From Mycteria americana (lineage: Eukaryota > Chordata > Aves > Ciconiiformes > Ciconiidae): a stretch of 64,000 nucleotides of DNA. Location of the stretch: the NCBI RefSeq assembly GCF_035582795.1, contig NC_134367.1, positions 2,544,501 to 2,608,500 of the forward strand, in the 5' to 3' direction. A program made the position numbers and the translations under genes. Each line of letters starts with the position of its first letter. Position 1 is the stretch's first letter. Below the pieces are notes generated by a model that was given only the letters and a program-made list of their open reading frames with translations, made no database searches and had not been told where the DNA came from. Positions 26,301 through 38,300 of the stretch are shown here, piece by piece.

Positions 26301-29300
26301 GCACAGAACTGACTTCGGACTAATAAGCTCTGCCAGGGAACTCTGCAGTCCTCGGTGTCCTTTCCAATGTGAGCTGCATTTTGTGTTTTAGACTTGTGCC
26401 AATCATACAGGAAGACTCCGACAGAGCAAGACGCTGAACCTGCAACTCCCATGGACCAGCCTAGCTTTTAGACAACCCTCCCCCTTGATAGGAACTTCAA
26501 AATGTATGAGGGTTGGTGAATATTCATCTGTAGCATCTCTGCTAATTTGCATTCTGTTTGCAGGGAAAGCTGGTATCCACCCTCTTCACAGGGCTGACAC
26601 AAGGGATAGGCTCACTTACACCCTCACAGTTTAGGGGAAAACCCAAAGCTTCAGTGGAATCTAAATAACAGGTAAGGCATGTGGTGGCTCTCTGCACTCA
26701 GAATGTAAGATTTGTTTTGGGCATGCTGGTGAATGGAAGCCATGTTTTACTAGTCTTAGTTTTAATAGGATCCAATAAATATGCAAATTTCCAAAACAAT
26801 TAAATATACATGCCATGATGGAGTTGCATCCAAGTATATTTTCTAATTAAAAAATCCCTCCTTGTCTCTGGCAGTCCTCTAACCAGCAGGCTGGCAGGCT
26901 CCTAACAGAACTGATGCACAAAGTAGACATATGCGAAATGGTAGGAAAGGGTGTTGCGGACTGACTGAGGGATTTTGTTACATGGGTACCAGTTCTGTAC
27001 TTCATGTTTGGCTTAACTAAGGGTACTTCCTCCCTCTACTCTCTGATGAAAAGTAGACTCACATATTCAACAGTTTCCAAAGGGCACAGTAACGCCTGCT
27101 TGTAAAAAGCCACTGTCACCTTTGATCCAAGGACACATTTGTGCTGATTGGATTGTCAAAAAAATATTTCAAGATCATGTCTGTTAGAATATGGGTCACC
27201 CTTTGTATTATGGGTACATTTATATTTGATTTATGGGGTTAATAAATTATTAATAGATGTTGCGGGCATAAGTAGTCCACATTATAGATGGCTACAAGCA
27301 ACCCATTAACCTGTTGGACTTCAGCAGTCTGTAGGAATTAACCCTTTATTGAAACTGTTGTCATACAAATGAGCCATTTCACTACTATGCCTTTACCATA
27401 TGACTGAATACTGCTCCTCAAGGGAAAGGGTATTTCTCAGGGCAGGTACAGCTGAGGAAGGAGAAAGACAACTCCTGGCTCCTAACTCCCAGATTCTTTG
27501 GATCCGTTCCATGGCTATGGGCCACTAATTCAAACTGTGGTGCCCCAACTTACTCATATTTAAACTGGAGATGACTGGCTTGCCTCACAGGTGGCTAGCA
27601 GAGATTGCCCTTTGTTCTGTATTTTGAGATGCGATATATCCTTGCAAAGGACAATTAACCCAAATGCCCACAATGTTTTTTTCAATCCCTATTAGTTTAC
27701 ACAGTGAAATTCTCTCTCAGAAATGCTTCTTTCTTAGCCCTCCATTTGATAGAAAGTGCTTTACATGATCATAGTCAACAGTAAATCACGGCCACAAGGT
27801 ATCTTTAGTCAGAGGGGCTACTGAAGCAGTAGCTTGAATTTGGCTGTATGAGCAAGAACCCACTATCTTTTTCCCCACTTTTGTTACTCACTTCTGGCAT
27901 GATTTCGATCTTCTCATAGCGCCGCTTGTATGGAAGAGTCAGCACCTCTGCTCTGCGGTAGGACATTGGCGGAGGCTGGCAGTCTATCATCAGATCCGTG
28001 CGATGAGACTGGGTGGGTGGTGGCTGAGTGTACTGCTCTGGGCAAACTACGTGGAGAGGCTGGAAAAGAAGAGTGGTGACTTACAGAAATGTTTGGTTTA
28101 TTCTGTGCGCTGCCCTACAACAGCAATCATTGCCATAAGGAGGTTTGCAGATTGTTAGCAAGCTAATTTATTTGTATGAAAACAACATCCGAAAGATGCA
28201 TGCAATCCAGAAGATCCAGTCAGTATTGGAACAAACTGTTCAAGGAGCAGGCATTCTTTGCTTTGTATACAACAGCGTCCAGAGTAACAAGGCCTAAATT
28301 TGTGTCTTTAATCACCACTTCAATACAGCAGTCATGGTAGCTGCCATAAGGAGAGAAACAAGAATATTCAATTTTTCTTCCAAATCTGTGTCATCGAAAT
28401 TAGAAGCAAATGACAGTAGTGGTGGAGACCATCACAAAATGGCACAGAGGCAGACATATCAATATGCAAAGCTGCAAAAACATTAGCAAAATAAGCAACT
28501 CTGAGCTTTCATGACCTGTCAGCAATATATTAACAAAGCATAAACAGGCTGGTTGCCACAAGGATCACTGCAGGATTTAGGAAAGCCAAAGGACAAGACG
28601 GTGTTTCTGCAAACTGTTTTGGAAACAGTGCTATACTTCAGTAGTAACATGGAAGGTGCTCATCAGAAAACCAGGCAACGGCAATTGCTATGGGGTATGC
28701 AGTGACAAGCCAGGCCACAGAACGACAAGATAAAATGACCCAGATGTTGTTAACAGGTTTGGAAGAATATGTGTTTTTGTGTTCAACAAGTTGAAGACAG
28801 AACAAAGGGAAAAGCTCAGCCAGGAAAAAAACTGGGTATTATTTTAATTAGGTCATGAGTCAGAAAGCAAATTTTAGTAGAAACAAATTGGATGGACAAG
28901 GAGAGGCCACTAAAGCCAAAAAGAGTGAAGGGGGAAAAGCAGAGACTACATGAACGCTCTGGCCTTCTTCCTAGACAGAAGTAGTCTGGATTTTGCAAAT
29001 GGAGTAAGGAAAGCAGTGGCTTTGGAAGGAACATGAGAGTGGAACTACAGAACAGCAGTGCCAGGACCAAAGCAAGTATCAACTGCAGGATAAAGAGCAG
29101 AGGAGGTGGTTAAAGCTGAGGGTGCTAAGGACACTCAGCACTTGGTACCCTTTGCATTAAGACTGTATTAGACACAGCCAGGCTTATTCATACAAATGAG
29201 AAAAAGAGTAACGGAAGAAGTTATTATGATCTATGTATACCTAAAAAGGAGGAAAGGAATATACACCATTTGCTCTGTGTTCTAAGCTTTTAGGGATCTT

Positions 29301-32300
29301 CCAGCCACTTTGTGCAGAGATTGGCAGTCATGCCGTATTCATTTTGGAGCAGGATGATAAAGGAGAGCTCAATGCTCTGCGCTCTCTCATGGAAAAAAGG
29401 ATCTGGGTGTTGTCTTGATTTTGCTATTGTTTAACGGAACAGTTGTTCACAATTGACCTATTTATTTCAGGTGTGTGAAGAAACGTAAGAAAAGGCAACA
29501 GAAATTTCATTACCTGGACTTCTTTGAGTAATTTAGACACCTGAATAAAATTCAGTCTTGTGTCAATGGGACAGTAAACACATTTCATCGCCAAAGGTTG
29601 ATAAGGGGCCAGGGCATCCAGATAAGAGAAATCAGGTTCTGAAAAGAGAAATTTTGAAAACACTGAATGCCTATTAAGAACAAAGATGGCCCAATTCCTC
29701 TCTGATTCCACCTTCTAGTCTAGACAAGCTGTTGTTCAGCAGTGTTAATTCTGTCATAGATTTCTCTTCCCTTCTTCCTTCCCCCACCCGTTATTTTCAG
29801 TTAATTTGATGAAAATTATGCCCACAATTAGTCTTACCTTAATCAAGCAACAGAGCAATACTATTTCATCTGAACACATTATTGCATGATTTTTATAACA
29901 AATTTAATCAAGACAAAAACATCATCTCTTATTTTTAATCAGATCCTGTAAAAGAAGGCAAGATGTATACATTTTTGGTATCATAAGGTAACCCAAATGT
30001 CAGCTTGTTTTTCACTATGACCAAAATGCAGCAAAAAGGTCATATCTTGATAAACGTGTATCTATGTCCTCTGCTGCAGACGCATTTCCTTCCAACTCCT
30101 CTTTTTCCTTACAGTATATATATATACATATATATATATATTTTTTTTTTAATCTGAGTGCCAGGTTTAGACTGGTGGAAAAACAAGGGTCCAAATTTTA
30201 ATATAACCCAAGAGGACCTGTAGGGAGCCCTCCTGTTGAAGGGACAGGCAATTGGGCTTTTCACAGTTATGCCAGCAGAGCAGTTCTAGTTCATCCCAGA
30301 ATGATCTGAAGGTTGCTTGTGGCTGGGGCTATCCAGAAGGAGAGACGGGCTGTGATAACTTTATTAGTTGGTATCATTATTAGACCTAAGAAGTCTCAAC
30401 TTCCCTTTGTACGCTTCTTATTGACTTTTAAAAATCAGATTAGAGGTTTGCCAGGGAAAAGTCATGCACTGAATGGGCTTTTTACTCACACAGAGAGTAA
30501 TACACCATTGAGAATACTACAGAAAAATACTATTTTTTTGGTGAATGAAAAACGTAGGTCTCGTAGGTGACACAGTGTAGGATACATGTAGCCATTTGAT
30601 TCTGGGGGCCACCAACTAATGATGTGGAAAAGCTTATGCCATCACTATCTACCTCATACTTGTCGGATACATCGCATAAAGGGAATGCTAGAAAAAGAAA
30701 AACTCGTATTAGTTTGGTAAGTACAGAATGAGAAAAAGAGAAGGGGATCCATGAAAGACTTATCTGCTAGACTATTCTGAACCACAGGGCCTCAAAGGAC
30801 AACCTGCAGAGTGAAGGGCAGTTGCAAACCACCAAGCCTTGCTAGAAAACAGTATGAGGTATTTCTCTGGTATCTGTTCAGGCTGTGTAACAGGATGAAC
30901 TTAAAGGAAACTTAAATACAGAGACTTCAGTCTAGATTTAGACAACCATCTTCTATGTTCTTACATCACCCTGAGGAGAGCACTGGCTGGATTTCTCATG
31001 TAGACAGCAAGAAAAAATATCCTTAAAACTTTACCACAGGAAGTTTAGCACCCAGCATGGCATCCGATGACATTCAATATTGGGCCTCATTCTATTGATA
31101 AAGACAAGTTAATTGCTAGCCTAAAAATCTGCTGCTGGCTAAGTACCAGTGATCATGATGTGGTTATATTTACCCTGTGAGAACAGAATATAGCATTGGC
31201 CAATGACACATATGCTTGGAACTGTGAAAGGGATAATTTTCCCAAGTTTAAAGCAATTGTCAGAATAACTGCCTGGGAATGTCAAAGTGAAAAGTATTAA
31301 CAAAAAATGATACTTTTACAAGAACATCTTACTAGATGCCCAAAAAGCCATGAATCCACAAACATGAAATAAAAATTATACTGGGCAAAAAGCCATGCTA
31401 GTTAAAAGCAGATGCGTTAGTGGCAATGAAACAAAGCCTAAAAATATCGATGTAAAAAAAGGGAGTTAATGGCAGTTAAGTTTAATAGCACTGAACAGAA
31501 TTTTAAAAATAAGGATAGTGAGAAGGTAGCTAGTTGAAGAATGATCAGTGGTCAATCAGGGTTAAATCAGAAGACATTTGCAAACCCATTGGGGAAAACC
31601 AGAAAACTTAAGTCAGGCACAGGTCCTCTGCTAGAGATGTACAATGAAATTGCAAACAGTAAGTTTAAAAAGTTATCAGAAGAGAGCTTTTCCATGCCAT
31701 CTGGTTGTTGTGGATGACAGAGGTTTGAGTGCTTGTATCTGAGAATGCCATGATTCAGGCTAAGTATTTTTGAATCAGTAGGCTCAGATAATCTACAGAC
31801 GTGGATTTTTTGATCTAAGAATCCAAAATGGCATCCAGCCTATAGTCTCTCTGAACAACTAATAAGAATGTAAGTAGCCTTGGAAAAGTGAGAAATTCTA
31901 ATGAAGGAATTCTAACGGAGGACTTACTTTGAAGATTTAGAACATGTGAAAAACATAACTTGAGCTAGTCTCACAGTGAATTCATGTGATATACAGGAAT
32001 AGCTGTTTTGAAACTACCAAAAAAACCAGAAGTCACCTGTCTGATGGAAGACAGTGCCTGTCAAGGACACCTATTGACTTTTTCTGACAGAATTACAGGT
32101 CTTTAGCTTTTCCCCCAAGACATCTGATTTACTACTGTGTGACAATGAGTTATAAAATCTTCCACTGTACAGCGCTAATGTGGCATGCATGAGCTGTTTT
32201 TAAGATCTCCTAGGGAGTTAGTTTTTAAAACACTGTTGTTATTGGAGAGAGAGCAAGAAGCAGACTTCTTTTTACCATGTTTTCTTCTACAATTTCTTTG

Positions 32301-35300
32301 TGGCTTAGTGGTATTCAATATTTTTAATCAATAATCTATTCAATACTGCTTCAGCGGTAACATTTGCAGATGACACAAGCAAGCAGAGCAGCACTACAGC
32401 TCACTCACAGCTGGTGTCCTGTCTATTGCCTGCAGTTGCTGTTTTAGTCTATATTCTCTCGTAGTTGTTTTTTACATTACAAATTGGAAAGGTGGAGACC
32501 ATCTAGCTGCTGTGGACTGAACAAGCAGTGTCATCATTAACAATACTGCATGGCCTGTAGTTTAAAGGTCCTAATTACTAGAAACTAGGGGTCTTTCACA
32601 GGAAAAGCTAGAACATCACCTGCCATTACATACTGCTTCAATGGACCAAATTTCTTTCATAACTACGGGAGATTTTATCTTGAAACAGGAGAAGCTAGAT
32701 AATGAAATAATAAAAATCCTGGGCATCAATGGAGGTGCTTCAGATTTCCACTGGAGTTACTAAGAACAGAAGAATTTAATCTGCTAGGAATGTCTGTAGA
32801 TATAGATGTCTTTGCTCCAGCTGAGACAGTCATAAGGAAGTAGGAACATCCGGCCGAGTGATATACCTACAGACAGAGACAGAAACTGCAGTCCAAAAGC
32901 CAGGGATAGATACATTTAGGAAACAAACCACTACAAGTGCCTGGAATCACTGGGCACTCCAAGGTCACCACAACCAAAGCAGATCTCAACTGGAGTTTCA
33001 TTTGAAGTATAAACTGGGAATGAATCTCAAAGATGATGACCGCAGATTGTTACGACTGCCATTCAGATGCCTTAACAACTTGCCAGGGCCACATTCTAAT
33101 AGAACTCTGCTCTATTTCCTGACTTCACAGAAGGATTACATTTTAATACCCGAAGGTCAATTACCTCTCCCTACAAGAAGGCACAGAATAAGGCTTCTTG
33201 CCATAACTTCTTGCCAGTTTCTGACACCCTCGCTGGTGGTGGGTAGCACATTCAGAACGTGATTAATGCCACTGATTTCCTCTGCACAACCCAGCAGAGA
33301 GTGTACACACTCTGGTTTTAATTGAAGTCCCAACTGGAGTACAACTCACTAGTTCCACGAGAACGTGTATCTATATTGCAATTTTACCAATTACTGTAAT
33401 TAGGGCATATCTCCTGAAACTACCTCAAAGGGCAGGAGAGACAGGTACTGTAACAGCTATGATGTTAGTGCTGTGGTACCATGAACCATTTCCCAGCATA
33501 AACACAGTTTAGATTTAAGTGTCTTACCTGCTCAGCAGGAACCCCCTTGTATCTTCCCTCCCCTTGCAGTAGGGCTATTTACACACTTCTTTAAATCCTT
33601 CCAAATTGGTGTAACAGTATCATGATACTGTGACACTTTTTGGTACCAATATTGTGAAAGAATCAAAAGCACTTGCCCATCACTATCCTCAAGTCTATAG
33701 TCAAAAAAACAAAGAAGGAAAGAAATAACCCTTTACCAGTCCTGTTTGCTTTAGGAAGTTATGTGCTTTCCAGCAGTCCTACTCACTAAAAAGAGGAGGA
33801 AAATAAGCTTAACAGTGGGACTCCATCACACCCTTGCTGTGGGAGTAGGTTTGATCAGTTACTCCAGGTTCTCCTCCCCATTTCTAATCACTTTGTCCAA
33901 AAATCCATACCTTTTTTATCTGGCTAAGTTATACATAACACGTCTCCCAATTATACCAGAGCTCATTATACATAAAATCAGTAGCAATGGTCTAAAGGAT
34001 TATTTCCCTTCTCAGAGCTGAAGAGTGCCCACTGTAGGGTTCTGTTTGGATGACAGGGGATAAAGAGGAGGCACCTGGACAGAACGTCACTTTGAGGGAA
34101 GGCCTTAAAGTATTTTTAAAGGAGATCAAACTCTGGAAGATATCCCCCATGCTAGATTTCACAAAATCTTCTCTCTTAAATACTTTGTCTCGCTGTTAAT
34201 GATTGGCATGGTCCCAGGATGCAGCTGCCCTGCGGATCTCAGACCATAGCTCATTCTGAGGTAGATAGGGCCTGATTCATTAAATCCATTAAAAGTAGGG
34301 TCAGCACTAGACGCAGGCTGGGAGAAGTGGAGGAACTTAAAAGACCTGTTGTGCCCCTGGCAGCCTGAGTCATTGAGAAAGGAAACAGCTCCCCAAGGTA
34401 TTAGCTAGAGCTGTACCTTCAGCTTCAGATACAAACGTGTCTGTCAGCCAAAAAGTGTCTGAAAAAAAAGCTCAGCCAAAAGGCAGCAACAGCGTAGATC
34501 ACTACTGCCAGGTCTGTATGGGGTGCACACTTCTGAAACAGCAGAGATGACAGAAACATCTTTAGAAACAGACTGTCTGGTTGCCTGAGGTTTTGATGAA
34601 AGGGCAGGAGAAAGGATGAGGAAAGGTTTGTGATTCCAATGGAATATGGAGAAGAAGTGTTTCTCCTTTCTGACCAGCATCAATTAGGTCTTGCCTGGGT
34701 TTAACTTGTAGCCAGCTGCTTTTAATCCAAAAATTAATTTCCTGTAGGCATTTTACTGCTGTGCATAACAAAGATTTTGCTTAGAAATGGCAGGAATGGA
34801 CTCTGCATGGCAAAGGTTGGCTCTGCAGGGCTAAAATGAATTAAATGGCACAATAATTACATTTGTCCCTACAGTCAATCCTGGGGTCTTAACTTAGATA
34901 AGCTTCTACTGAAGTCAGAAATTCTGCCCCAGAACAAATGAGTAAAGCCCCTAGGATGTGGCCACACTTAACCAGAGTGCACAGCCTATTGTTAATTTGA
35001 TAATGATAACTGCATTTTACTTACCTGTGAATATAACAGTGTTCAAGCTAGATTTTCCCCATAACTCCATGAAATGAACGACATCCCCAAATCTAAGAGA
35101 GGGATGTCCAGTAAACACAACACACGGCTGCTTGAAGTCATTGCTGAAGTCTCCATGGATGCTGGGATAATGTTTCAATTTGTTTGTCTGAATGAGCTGA
35201 AATAAAAACAAAAATCCAGACATTACAAACTTTTCATGCCTCTCTGCTCTGTAGTTCCGCGTGTTTATTTACATGAGATGATAAATATTCTACAGTTTAT

Positions 35301-38300
35301 TTCTAACTCATCACAGAGTCCCTTCCTGCATATCCCCTAGATTTTCCAACAAATTTAGTCGTGACTGTCCTAAATGTTATGAAAAGGAAGTCAGAGTATG
35401 GGGCCAGGTGCCTCCAAGTCCTTGCTCTCATTTCTTTGGTACCAGCAGTATGGTAACTGAGAGGAAACTCTGCAAACACTCCCTGCTTAGAGTTTCCTGG
35501 AGTAAGCTGAGTGCTCAGCTGCCAAATTCAAAATAAGCTACTTTTTCCCATTTGCCATGTCTACAAAGAGCTCTGGGCACTGATGTTTAACCTGGTTTTC
35601 CTGCATCACAGTACTACCAGGCAATTTTGCTTTCAGCAGTATGTTGCTATGAGTTTCGTTGGTATAATGGGTTCACACAAAGTCAAGTCCTCCAAAAAAA
35701 CATATGAAAGAGCAGACTGACTTGCCCTTCCTTAACTATCGCTGAAACTGGTAATAACAATGAACTAAGAGCAATACGAAGTACTTGTCCCTAGAGCTGG
35801 CAAACAGAGTGTAATCAGCTATGCACATGGAACAGATTTCTTTACTAAGATGGGAAAGTTTATTTATCAAGGCACTTTTCGAAGAAGAATTTTGCTTTAT
35901 TTCTCCTGCCACTGTTTTCTAATCTGTAAAGCAAGGTTCAACTTAAAAAGCAATTTAATAGACTAGTCTGCTAAGCACTTCCATGCAATATTTTGCAAGT
36001 ATTTTCTTGGCAGGTATATGCTTCCATCCCCAGCCTGAAAATAGCTGTAAATACAATTTTCTTAAAAAGTATGCAATTTAACACAACGGAATCACACACT
36101 GAACAACTAAGAACATACACGGAAATAAGAGTGTGAAAGAGGGGAATGGTACTTCCTTTGTCAGCCAGTTTTTAAAGGAGGTGGGACTGTTTATCAAAGA
36201 TCTCGCCATACGTTGCTGTCTGCTGCCAGGCATTGCAACATTGCTCAAGACATAGAGTTCACATATGCAGGGTTCGGCAACACGTTTCTGCAGCTGTTGT
36301 GCTGTGGAACCCCAGACGATACCACTAATTAGCAAACAGCATGCTCTTCGCTACGTGTCATAACATGATGTATGCATCATGCCTTTCTAGCAGAAAACCC
36401 TGCCACTCGGGACGTTCCTCTTCATTGTAACATATTTGATTTTCAAATGAGGAACTAATAAAGAACATTACAATAAGCAACTCTTCTGGTCTCTCAAAGC
36501 TGTAATTCATCTTTCCAAATTCTCTTTTATGTGTTACTTTTTACCCTGGTAGATCTAACTCAAGATAGTGTGCCTACATGGAAATTAACAGAAAGCTGAG
36601 AATTCTGATGCATCTTTAAGCCAACTTATGCACAACAAAGCACTTCAGAACTTAAGGTTATTACACAATCAGGTTCTTAATTGAATTTAGCATCACTGGA
36701 CAAAAGTATCTACCCTACTCAACGTTTAGCTGTCACCACCTAAAGACATGTTTTGGTGCTAGAACAGGCAGTGTACAAACTTACCCTCAATACCCTTTCA
36801 ATAATAGAAAGTTGGCTGCACATAGGTGCCTACTATATTTATCTTTCTCCTTTGCCTCCTTGAGTTTGGTCTCCTTCAAGTTCCCAACAGCAAATATTTT
36901 GCTGTGATTTTGCATTTGACTTCCCACACGTCCTGTTTAAAACTGCTGTGCAATACCTGGATGTCTGGAATGGAATGGGATTGGGGTTTGATGTAAGATG
37001 GAAACTGTAGGTGGACACAGCCCATTATTTCCACGTGGATCCTTGGATCATGGAGGAAGTAGCTAGGGGACTACACTTTCTGCAGCTTACTAGTAATATC
37101 AAATTCCTATTTAATCTTCAAGAAGGAATATTTGAAAATAAAAAACCAGTAACTGCTCTGGCAGTTAATATGCACTGAATCTTGAAAACATTTCTGCAAT
37201 TAAGACTAGTAAAGATTTCTGATTAACACATCTGGAGTGCAATATTTAGAATCTAAACTTAGCTTCAGTAATAAAAACTGCAGTTTAGCAGACAATGCGC
37301 AAAACAAATTTGATTCCATAAAATACTGGCACTTAAAAGAGTGGGTAGGAAATGGCCCCATGAAGCTTTTTCCTTGGTTTTTTGAGGGAAGCCAAAAGCC
37401 TGAAAACTGAAGTTGCAAAAGCAGTTTCAATTGGGTAAACTGGAAGAAGGGGACAATTTCTACTGCAATTATTAAATGGGATATGTGACATTCCAGGGCA
37501 AAACTTTGTCGGGGGCCAGCAGATAGCTAAGTGCAAGACATTTCTACAGCTAGCTTTTATGTAACACACTTCTGAAAATTACAAACTGTTCTTCCAGCAC
37601 TCTGTTTCACAGGTTCCTTAGGATTATATATATATATATTTGTATACAGTAGCATTCAAATCTTTGCTAAGATGTGGGAGCAGCACTCCATGTGCAAAAG
37701 CATTCTCAACAGCCTATTTCACTGCTATACCTATACAAATGTTCATTGGTTATAAACATAAAAGCTGTATTCTCTTCAAAACATTATGGCAGCTTCAAAT
37801 CCCTTCCTATTACTTTGTAGAGAAACACAGGATTTCTAATCCAGTTTTCAGGACCTTGGGTTTTGTGTCTGTCATTCTTTTTAATTCTTTTTTTTAATTT
37901 CCAGCAACAAAACTTCTAGCATAATGCTGGGGTGCACTGCTTCTAACTGGGGTGCTAACTCAGGAGGGAAAAGGCACACATGTGGAACCCTCAGCACCAT
38001 GTCCTGAAGTGTGGTGATTTTTTTTTCATCTTTTTTTTTTAATCTTGGAGGATCTTTTACGATAAATCTGCTGAAGCTCCATACCTTAGCTCATAATCTC
38101 TGCTTTTCACAGCTGGACATAGCAGGGGTGAAAGGCTACGAAAACAAGTTTAGAGGCCTTCTATGCACTCCAGTGATAAAGCAGCTGGTAGGTTTTAGTG
38201 TCTAGAGCAAAGCCTTTTCTAATTACCCAATCAAAAATATATGGAGCTGAACTTGCAAAACAGGTCCAACAAAATTTCACAAATCATTAAGGGGACTAAA

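Larger units (their letters stand above)
14849..27891 (-). other. INTS9 intron (13043 bp), the largest here
   Basis: Phase 0, GTGAGT...TTAG. It contains a TG-rich microsatellite (17872-17892), a decayed CR1/L3-like LINE (about 19230-20250), a solo LTR (21398-21942), a purine-rich block (about 22460-23500) and an antisense MIR-like piece (about 27530-27620). No exon-like open frame with conserved protein content was found. Confidence 0.9.
29639..35024 (-). other. INTS9 intron (5386 bp)
   Basis: Phase 1, GTAAGT...TCAG. It contains a (TA)n plus T-run (30113-30151) and a decayed LINE (about 31080-32420). The open frame at 32858-33262 (plus) resembles nothing I know. Confidence 0.9.

Noticed and set aside
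32858..33262. 134-residue plus-strand open frame inside an INTS9 intron
   Set aside because: No known domain, antisense to the host gene, and no regulatory context.
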